Below, in pieces: positions 8,301 to 16,900 of a stretch of 64,000 bases of DNA. The stretch is taken from the NCBI GenBank assembly GCA_022360095.1, contig JAKSDK010001806.1, positions 62,001 through 126,000 on the forward strand. The letters are read 5' to 3'. How positions within the stretch are numbered: the stretch's first letter is position 1; every line of letters starts with the position of its first letter. The DNA is from Phycisphaerales bacterium. Lineage in GTDB: Bacteria > Planctomycetota > Phycisphaerae > UBA1845 > UTPLA1. Under the pieces are notes generated by a model. The model saw nothing but the letters and a program-made list of their open reading frames with translations, was not told the origin of the DNA and ran no database searches. Position numbers and translations under genes: made by a program.

Positions 8301-10274
8301 ATTGGCATTCCAGGTAAGGTCGACGCGCCGATCATGCGGTTCGGCCGTCAGTCCGGTCGGTGCAGACGGCGGGAAGTTGGTGGGGGTCCCGGCAGTTTCG
8401 GTGCTTGCCGGACTGTCGTTGCCATTGGCGTCCCGAGCGATGACGACGTAGTAATAAGTGACGTCGTTGGCCAGTCCCGTATCACGGTAATCGCTGGACG
8501 TTATCAGTGTCGCATTGAGCTGGGTGTAAGGCCCTCCGGCCACGCCCGATCGCAGGAGTTTGTACCCGATGATGTTGGGCTCGGGATTGTCGCTCCAGTC
8601 GATATCAAGGGCTTCCTCGTCAATCGTGATGGCGACGTTTTGTGGCGCGGAAGGGAACGCTACGCCGGCCGTCGCAAGGTCTTCGTTGCTGAAAGTGCTC
8701 TCGTTGCCTTGCGCGAACGCACTCACGACATAGTAGTATGTTGTGCCCAGAGAGACTGTCGTATCGTCGTACGCGTTGGTTGGGCTGGCACTTAGGAAGG
8801 CGAAGGGCCCACCGGACGCTGTGCTTCGGTAAAGCCGGTACTCGACGATGTCCGGTTCTGGGTTCGCATTCCATGTGACGTTGATGCTGTCGGCGTCCGC
8901 GGTCGCAACCACCCCTGTTGGCGCACCCGGATAGCCACCTTGCACGGTCCATGACCGCGAATCCGTCATCCATTGGGCTCGGGCACCTTCATCTCGGACG
9001 CGTGTTGTGTTGTCAACGACCGTCACGGAAACATCGTGCACGGTGTCGCTGAGATTATCGTAGTCAGGCGTGAAGCTGGTCCCGGTTTCGCCGGAGACCG
9101 GCGATCCGTTGATGAACCATTGCACATCGAGGTTGTGACCGACCGGCTGCATGGGCGTCACGTTGAAGGTTGTACCCGCGAGATAGGGTACCGGGCTTTG
9201 CGGTGTGGCGTCGTCAATCGGTGAAACGGTCTGATAGAGGACGATCACGAACTGCTCGGCGTTGACTTCCTCAAACGGACGGTTCAACGAGCGCATTTTG
9301 GACGATGCCGTCGGGCGGTAAATCCCGGTTGGTCGGTAGTAGGCCCCTTCAAACGTATCGACATTCGGGAGGTCGAGCCAGCGATACCATTTTGTTTGAA
9401 GTGCAGTCTGTTCGGCGGCCGTGTAGATGCTGACGTTGGCTCGAGGAGGATCATTGCCGGTGTATGGTGTGGACCCTTCGACGTATTCATCGGCCAGGTT
9501 TCCGAAACTGTGTCCGAACTCGTGCAGAGCGACTTCCTTGGAGAGGCCGTGGTTGCCGACGACGGTCCCGATTTCCAGCGAATACCACGCGACACCTCCG
9601 TAGGTCGTCGAATTGGAGAGCGCAAGAATCTGGTCCTCGTCAGGGGCGCTGCTCGCGGCGTCCCGGGCCTTTCCAATATTGACCAGCAGGCGGCGCCCGA
9701 TGTAGTACATGTCGAGCGCTGTGTCGCGCAGCACTCCGCCTTCGTCGACACCGGACTCGTTCGAAATCACATCCACGCGATGAACGTTGAAGTAAGGCTC
9801 GTAGGCATCCATCGGTTCTTCGCCGAAGAATCCAGCCAATATGTTGTTCACGTGGGTTTCATAGTTGACGAGATCGGACGCGGTGTAGCCGTCACCCACG
9901 AAGACAATGTCCACGCGGTTATCAACCGGACCATTGTCATGGAGCGTCACGGAGTTGAATGGGGAGCTGACCGCCAGATTTGAGTCAAGCCCGAACATCA
10001 GTCGGTCCTGCGTGCTGAATTCGTTGACATGAATCCCGCAACCCTGCATGCCGTTGAGATGAGTTTCGCAGTCCTGCGTCAGTTGTCTTAATTCACTCTC
10101 GTTTTGCCGGGTCAAATGATTCACGCGTATCTGGTGTTGTCGCGCGTGCATGATGTCGCGAGCTTGCTCCTCGTTCAGCGGCGGAGCGGCGATTGTGTGT
10201 CCGGCGCAGATTAGGCTGGCAACCGTCGAAACCGCTGCAATCATCCAATGTGACCGATTCCTGTGTCGCATCAT
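5373..10274 (-). CDS. Secreted M64-family metallopeptidase with nine fibronectin type III domains
   Basis: The protein has about 1633 residues. ATGs at 10274 and 10271 follow AGGAGG (10281-10286) by 6 and 9 bases; an earlier in-frame ATG would place this site inside the gene. Order: signal peptide (about 1-30), N-terminal region, M64-type catalytic domain with HEFGH at 251-255 and the downstream D262-E-Y typical of IgA-peptidase M64 zinc sites, an Ig-like segment, then nine fibronectin III modules (about 445-1290), each with the W-(N/D)-x-(N/D)-xEPD...YR(S/T)...GGPY...YYYV signature. The C-terminus (about 1293-1633) holds four copies of a roughly 85-residue module marked by (V/M)(R/Q)IQR and a W-x-V-V-(E/D) strand. 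It is probably exported and adhesive or degradative. No PEP-CTERM or sortase signal is seen. Confidence 0.85.
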   Translation of the reverse strand: MMRHRNRSHWMIAAVSTVASLICAGHTIAAPPLNEEQARDIMHARQHQIRVNHLTRQNESELRQLTQDCETHLNGMQGCGIHVNEFSTQDRLMFGLDSNLAVSSPFNSVTLHDNGPVDNRVDIVFVGDGYTASDLVNYETHVNNILAGFFGEEPMDAYEPYFNVHRVDVISNESGVDEGGVLRDTALDMYYIGRRLLVNIGKARDAASSAPDEDQILALSNSTTYGGVAWYSLEIGTVVGNHGLSKEVALHEFGHSFGNLADEYVEGSTPYTGNDPPRANVSIYTAAEQTALQTKWYRWLDLPNVDTFEGAYYRPTGIYRPTASSKMRSLNRPFEEVNAEQFVIVLYQTVSPIDDATPQSPVPYLAGTTFNVTPMQPVGHNLDVQWFINGSPVSGETGTSFTPDYDNLSDTVHDVSVTVVDNTTRVRDEGARAQWMTDSRSWTVQGGYPGAPTGVVATADADSINVTWNANPEPDIVEYRLYRSTASGGPFAFLSASPTNAYDDTTVSLGTTYYYVVSAFAQGNESTFSNEDLATAGVAFPSAPQNVAITIDEEALDIDWSDNPEPNIIGYKLLRSGVAGGPYTQLNATLITSSDYRDTGLANDVTYYYVVIARDANGNDSPASTETAGTPTNFPPSAPTGLTAEPHDRRVDLTWNANPESDIQSYFIYYSETSGGPYEEIDNDDVTSWAVGGLTNGVTYYFVIAAEDLSGALGPFSAEAAATPFDDNPPSEPDNVVGIPGDQTASLFWEAVNEPDVLEYNVYRSLTTTPPYTLVGTTEDPEFLDTGLTNGVQYFYQVTTLDLVGNESDFSSGVFVTPSDNPPPPTGLTATPGEFQVSLDWDDSTDPDVIGYLIYRSTTSGGPYDEVDDALASAFVDTTVTNGTLYYYVVTAYDNLGQESLYSSQVQARPQDMTPPAAPTGLEATALDSSVYLTWDANTEPDFSSYFIYVSDTQGGPYDEVDSDDVTEWLVGGLTNGVTYYFVVQAEDNANNLSEYSAEVSATPSTSPEPLPPTNLQVTFEGDEYVFLDWDDSTQPSVVSYNVYRSTTTGGPYAFIGGDVLSEYEDDTGVNGTRYYYVVTAVDNLSRESGYSNEATGRPFLPMPQPQGVVATGGQNQITVNWNPVSHPELIGYGVYRATTSGGPYTGIAQVYDPPHVDTNVVLGTPYYYVVVSINGNTQEESPYSTEVSAVAVDTVAPAAPSNLTGTATNGGADLQWDANTEPDLAEYGIYRSTSSGGPYVNVDNDDATTYADGGLVNGSTYYYVVTALDNSGNESTYSNEIAVTPSDPNAAAGYRVQSGRAEVVGSTLDIPINTVDSSHAFALISYGTGYANSNINANRTMVRGYLLDSDTVRIQRQNSSNSTWVSWQVVECVGNEFTAYHGTGTFTSGQGSVASGIGGTVDPGNAIAFVSADSNSSSRSTYNEALLTANVETATTVRIQRADSGSSSVNYNWTVVDFDPNKVDSVQHGTISFSAPRENNAASASINAVNPASSILLFQSRSTQNGLAYSAVAGRLVGGDSVEFYQHTGSSGTRTVEYSVIDFGTGASAQRGQIDNAGNSSWATANATLTPVDPSRTLIFHSMTCNGTGTAYPRAFSTSVLTSSNNMQIQRMRWGQPSYIEWQAIQLPAATP

Positions 10275-10928
10275 GACGCACCTCCTGTTTTTGGCCATTT
10301 AAGATTGGGTGCCGACTTTTGGTCGACGAAGTCTACTCCACGGACCATGTATTATTGCCCAATTCTGATTTTGCGAAAGAGAGGTCGCATTAAATTTTGG
10401 TTAATGCAAAGTGGCTCGTGCGGTCAGTGGCCTTCTCGTTAAACAAATCCACTTTTCTTGGAAGCTTGTTGTTGAGATTTCAAACTGCGCATAGGCGAAA
10501 TCTAATAGAAAGAATGAGAGTAAAGATGTCTTGTGAGCGCAAAACAGTGATGCGGAATCGCGGCGTAACAGAGTGGAGACGGAGACCGCGATGAGGTCGG
10601 CAAAGAAGCAGGTTGGATTGTCTTCGTGAATGTCATTCACTTCTCTTTGCTGATAGCAGAGCGCGCGGCGCGGGCAACAAAAAAACGAAAATCGTGGGAC
10701 GATTCGCGGTCCGTTTTCGCATTGAACTGCGGTAGAGTAGAGACAAGAAGATCATCTGTACTTCTTGCCTGTCTGGCTCACATATTCATGAGCGCTTGTA
10801 TCGACTTCACTTGAGCTGTGTCGCAATCTCCGGCGACAGAGTTGAGGTGCCGTTTCGTCGCCACGCTTGCGAATGAGTGGGTTAAATCATCGACGTTCAC
10901 ATAATCGAACTATGAGGGAGGAGTTGCT
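10275..10928. other. Divergent intergenic region, about 650 bp
   Basis: This region separates the M64 gene (minus) from the 2466-residue gene (plus) and must hold both promoters. It is AT-richer by eye than the flanking genes, notably 10360-10540. No gene, RNA, repeat or confident promoter was recognised. GGGAGGAG at 10916-10923 serves the plus-strand gene. Confidence 0.5.
10281..10286 (-). promoter_or_regulatory. Shine-Dalgarno AGGAGG of the M64 gene
   Basis: The minus strand reads AGGAGG, 6 bases before ATG 10274 and 9 before ATG 10271. It fixes the start inside a longer open frame. Confidence 0.75.
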
Positions 10929-13900
10929 ATGCGCGCCGCACGAAGTCGTTCTTTCCTGTCTTCGCAGATTCTTGTGGGTGTATGTCTCGTCTTGGCCGGA
11001 TTGTTTGCCTTCGCCCTTGCCAATCCGGACGGTACCACGACAACATCATTGCAGCCGTTGTGTCCGTTGCAGCAAAGCGTGGCGGCCGGTGGAAACGACG
11101 TGCTGGGGTTGGCGGTCGGTGTGTTCAACGACGCAGGCGAAACGCTCCAAGACACTGCCGTCCGATTCGCGATCGTCGAGGGGAGCGGGACACTGGTCGG
11201 ATCGGTCACCTGTACGGCATCGCCTGGATCGAATGAGACATGTTCGGTGATGCAATTGACCAACGCCGACGGTACGGCCCGAGTGTACTTTAGACCCACG
11301 ACGACGGCGGGGTCAGTCGTTGTCACGGCAACTGTCAATGGTGTAGACACCTTGGTGTTCACGCTTGATGTGGTGAACCCGATGCCACCACGCATTGTGC
11401 CGCTCTACGGGACGACGGCGGCGAGCACCGTGCCATCCGGGCGTCTGTCCGGCGCGTTCAGCGCCCTGGTTGAGCAACAATCCAATCCCGTCGGTGGCGC
11501 AGTGGTGCGTTTCCAGACTACGACGGGGCAGTTCGGCGGCACCGCCCTGCGGCTTCAGGAGTCTCGTGTCGGACACACGGCCACCGCTTTGCCTACCGGC
11601 GATATTCTCATTGTCGGCGGCCACGCGACGGGGTCTTCGGATACGACGGTTCGCAGCACCATCGAACTTTACGATCCGCAAGCGGGCACGTTGCAGATCG
11701 TCGGTCAACTCGCTGCGCCTCGGACACGTCATGCAGCCGCTTTGTCCGCCGACGGTCACAAGGTCTTTCTCTTTGGCGGAGCGCTGGGGCGAACAAACAG
11801 CAATGACGAACAGGGGGTATGGAGTCCCAACACAACGATCGAGGCCATCGATCTCTGCAATCTCCCGCAGGTGACAAGCGAAGTGCTCAGTGGCGGAACG
11901 TTTCGGCGTGACGCACCCGTTGCTCATTCGATGCCGGACCGTAACGCCATCGTTGTAGCGTACGGACTCGACCCGGCGACGGCGGCGCCGGTGGCTGAAG
12001 CGTCGTTGTTTGATGCGACCAGTGGGGAACTGCGGCAGCAGCTCTCGTTGGGCACACGACGTATCAGCAGTAGCGATCTGGCGCCCCGAGTCGGCAGTAC
12101 GCTCTACTTACCCGGCAAGGTTCTTTTTGCGGGCAGCGGCCGGCCGGCGGACTACGACGCCGAGGGCGAATTTGATCCCGGCACCTTGCTTGAGATCGTT
12201 GAGGTTGATGCCGCGGGGCTTTCGATCACGAGACGCCTCATCGATGCGCCGCTGCCTTCCGCACGTGACTTGTGCAGTGTCACTCCGTTGCCGGGAGGTG
12301 AGGTGCTGATCGCCGGCGGCATCGACGTGGAGTCCTCCCAATTGTTGGCGGACGTCGTTCTTTTCGATCCTTACACCGAGCGGGTCGTGCCTTGCGGCAG
12401 CTTGCTCACGGCCCGGGCGGCGCACCACGCAATGTCTACTGAACGCGGTGTTATCGTGCTGGGTGGTTTGTCGACCCCGGATGGGTTCGACCCGACAATC
12501 CCACCGGAGTTTGTGCCGCCCGACTACTTTTCACGTATTGTCGAACGAGTGTCGTTCGAGTCGGGCTCGTGCACGTCGGCGCCGATCGGGTTCATCGAAG
12601 ACGTACGTCTATTCGATGCGTTCACGATAGCCTCAGAACGCGCTTATCGGTTCGGTGGCACGGCGCCGTTCGCCGACACGTCGGGTGGGCAGTCATTGGC
12701 AACGGCAGATCAAGCTATGGAGCTGTCTTTCTTGCCGGGTGGCGTCCCGCGTCTGGAACCGCTGCGCGCGTTGGGGGGAGCGATTGTGGACGTGGTCAGC
12801 GACGCCAACGGTGTGGCGAGCCCGCCGCCGCTCGATGTTGGGGCCGAGCAAGGCACCTATGTTGTATGGGCTACGCTTCCCGAAACGCCCGAGGCTGAAC
12901 CTGTGTCGTTCGATGTTCTTGTTCACGTCGATCGGTCGCGTCCTGCGGCGTTCCGCATTGAACCGGTGCTCGCGGACGGTGTTGCCACGGCCGGTGTGCC
13001 GTTCGATGTAAACATAAGTGCCATCGACGCCAGCGGTCAGATCGCGTTGGAATATGGCGGTCAGGTCATGCTGTCCACCGGCGATCCGAGCGCCATGGTG
13101 ACGGTTGGATTTTCGTCAGACGATGCGGGCCAAGTCATTGTCCCGGGGATCACGCTCACGCACTCGGGAACACAGACCCTGTCTGCGGTGGATCTTGACG
13201 GGAACGCCAGCGGTGTGAGCCAAGTGACCGTGCAAGCTGGGCCCATCGCGGACGTACGCTTCGCGGCGGGAGAGCCCTATGAAGATGCATTGTCGGAGGG
13301 CGAACTCGCGATCGAAACCGAATGGCCGTTCGAGTTGACTGCCACGTTTCGAGACGCCTTCGGTAATCCGGTGGGCGATGCCGGGGTTGATTGGACGACA
13401 CCTGATTTTCCCAACATCGGTTTTGTCGGGAGCTTCTTGGCCGCGACGTCCGGCACCACGGGTACCGCCGGCGGCATGTCTGTCGTCGTTTTGCCCACTG
13501 CGGCAGGGGCGTTCTCCGTTTCGGCGTCGTCGTCCGGCATCGTCGGGGGCGGGGGTGGCGGCGGCGGAGGAGGTGGTGGTGGTGGTGGCGCTGCAGGCTT
13601 TGTCGGTTCGATATCAATGGTGGCATCGGCTCCCGTCATCGTGACCCAACTGCGAACCTTCCATGCCAGGCCGCTGCAGGATTTCAATTATCCGCCGCCT
13701 TCGACGGCCAAGATCCGCGCCAAGAGCTTTAATTGCCGCCAGACGTGGTGCGAGAAGATTGATGTTTGTATCAACGAAGAGGTTATCTTTGACGTCACCA
13801 CCGCCGGTCCGCACAAGCTCACGTGGATGGTGGTCGACCCACAGGGTACGAAGACGTGTCATACACAGCCGAGAGGGACGTCTTCGACGAAGTCGTTGTG

Positions 13901-16900
13901 TGTGAAGTTCGATCGCCGCGGCCGATGGTACATCACGCCCAAGTATTGGCAGAACAGGTCTGGCGGGCGTCCGCCGCGGTTCTTGCCCAACCAAAGCGCT
14001 TGCACGTTTGTCGTCGACGTGTTCCACGTGTGCATCGAAGAGGTGGATTACGCGTGCAAGGCGCCGCACTGGGCGCCGATCCGGCTGAAGCTGGTTCACG
14101 GCCCGCAGCCGTCGGTGGGGTTGGCGTTTTGTGACCCGGGGCCGGTGCTCTTGCCTCCGGGACCCGGTGCGCCTCCGTTCAATTTCTTTGGTGCGGTCAT
14201 CTCCGCCGGCTGCGTGCAGTCGGTGACCAATACGATGATCGTGCAGCCGAGTACGCGCGGCACGCAGGGGCCGCGTGATATCTGCGGGCAGTTTTTCTCC
14301 TCGTTGGGCGTGCCGACGCGGTCGAAATCATACGAGTGGGGTCAGAATGGTCACGCTCGCATCATCGCCCCGCCGCAGTCCGGCGGCGGAAGTGCCGCAG
14401 CCCACGATCCACCCGGCTATCCGGTCGGGGTCGCGCAACTGCGCGATCGTTGGCCCAATCCGCCATACAAGGAATGTATCCTGGAGCTTGATCAGGAAAC
14501 CACGATGTGGATCAGCGGGGACGGCTGTGACACCGAGGAGGACCAATCCGACCTCATCGTGATGATTCCCCATCCTCAAATCTCGGGTGTGTTGCCGTTG
14601 GGTGAGGTCATCTGTGGTCTGGATTTGGAACCTGGGCAGGCCGGTGGTGGACGTGCGGAGATTCCGGTGCCGGTGCGTATGCGCTTCTCGGTGGTCGGCC
14701 CGGAATTCCGCGAACAGAACCTCGATGTCCTTCCCATTTGTAAGGATCACGACGTATCCAAGGGCATCGAGTTGTGTGGACCGCGTGAGGCATGTGGCGT
14801 GCTAGAAGTGCTCCTCGGTGAGCCTTCGCCCACGTCGCCCACCAGGCCGCCGCTATGGCCGACGCACGCGCCCGGCTGGCCGTCGTGTGGGTACGATCAG
14901 AGGACCATGGCGCCGCCGGGACGGATGGATTTCGGTCGTCGCTACGGTCGTGGCACGAATGTCGGTTCGGGGATGGGTACACCGGGGAATTTAGACGCAC
15001 CGTGTTCGCCGACCGATTTCGGCACACTCGGGCCGTTGCCCCCGTGGTCGGTCGAACTGTGTCCGGTGATCGGCCCGCCGGTCAACTTAGCTTGCGAGCG
15101 CGTCGGTCTGGAGATCATCTGGCACGTTGAGGACAAGCAACGTGCCCAGGGCACGCTAGGGCTGGACCCGCAGTACGTGCAGCCCGGCGTTATCAGCTCC
15201 GGATTGCAAGATTGCATTCCACCGCAGCAGCCGGCCGGGGAGGATGAGAACTATGTCGCCTTGCAGTGCGAGTACAAGGAGCCCATCAAGGTCGAATCCA
15301 TAAGCGCCATGAAGCTATGGGACGACCACTTCGGTCCTCGCGTCAGGGAGGACGGCAGTACGCGCCCGCCTGACGCCTTCGTCGAAAAGGAGAATCCTGA
15401 TACGGAAGTCTACGTGTGCATGACTCAGAATTGCAGCGACGAGGACAATCCGGACCCCATCACCATACGTTTTCGGCCGTGTACCAGCGCCGGCGAGCCC
15501 GATTCGAGCTGTCTGTCGCGCATGCTATGGGGGCTTCGCGACCCGGCGATGGCGACCTATCCGGGAACTTATATGCTCGATCCCAACGACTCTTCCGGCC
15601 AACGCCAGCTGACCGGTTCGTTCGATGCAATCCTCCCCGACGGCTCGATCGATGATCAGTACATCGAGCTGTGCGAGTTGATTTCGCGAGCGGACCTTGA
15701 GAACCCATTCGAAGGTCGTCTGGAATTGGTGGCCGGCAACGATCTGGATTGCAACGGCGACCTCGATCCATGCGAGGTGACCTTGGTGATGGTCATCGTG
15801 CCGGTCTTCCTGGAACTGGACTTCGAGCGGCCCGTCTCCGTGCCGGCGCAATACGAAGAGTGGTTGATGGTCAACGTCGACATCGACCGCGATGCGGTCA
15901 ACAACCAAGGCCACATTGTCATAGACAAGGAAGCCCCGGCCTTTACAACGTTGCCGGCCGACGATGATGAGCTTGTCAAGGTGATCATGCGCGTTTTCCC
16001 GCGCGGTGTGCAAGGGACGCTTACGGCGTACTTCGATCCTCGATTGCGCGTGCACTGGAAAGGAGAGTGGTCCGGCAGTACGGACTACGAGATGATCGCG
16101 TCCGGGACGAGCACGCCGACGTTTACCGTGCCGTCGAACAACGAGGCAGGCGAGCTGCGCATTGATGCGCTGGAACCAAGCCGTTCGATTAACGATATTG
16201 GGTTGACCGTGGTCTTCACGCCTTCGCCGCACGTGCCGGGACTTGACACTGGTTGTGTGGACACGCGGCAGTTGACTTCCACGGTTGGTGATATCGAAGT
16301 CACTCGGGTCGAGGCCATTCAAGCGTTGAAAGACGTGCCGTTTGTCGCTGACAAGCGGGCGATGTTCAGGACATTTGTGACGTGGACGAGTCCGTTGAGC
16401 GAGATTTCCAACGGGGCTCGTCTGGATGGCGTGGATGCAAGGATCTTGTCCAACGGGTCTATCACTGTAGGTCCGACACCACACACGTTCGATGAGATCA
16501 ACACTATGCGCAACACGATGTTCATGTATAAGTTCGAAACAAGCGATCCTGAGTTGCCGCCGGAGATGATCATTTTCCGTGGTCGCAGGATCATGACTCA
16601 GCTTAGGTGGGCCACCTCCTTCACGGATGTCAGAATGCTGCCGGCGGCAACGTCTGGCGCAATTCGGCAACAATGGAAAATCATGCTCCAGGAAGGCAGT
16701 GATTCGCTTAATCTCAAGTATTTTAAACCAACCGTCCCGGCAGCGCCCTATGCCGCCACGGCCATGGTCAATCCCGACGCAACCATGGTCGAGACCGATC
16801 ACGGCAACAACCGCGGCTGGACCGCCGGCGTCGCCAAGACGTCCAATCCGGGCGGGTTTAGCGTCGTATTCATCATCGGGAAGTACGGAACGTATACACA

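Noticed and set aside
6400-8950. Long tandem DNA repeats in the M64 gene considered as a CRISPR-like or satellite array
   Set aside because: The periodicity of about 280 bases follows the fibronectin III modules in a continuous reading frame; the repeats are protein-driven and diverged.
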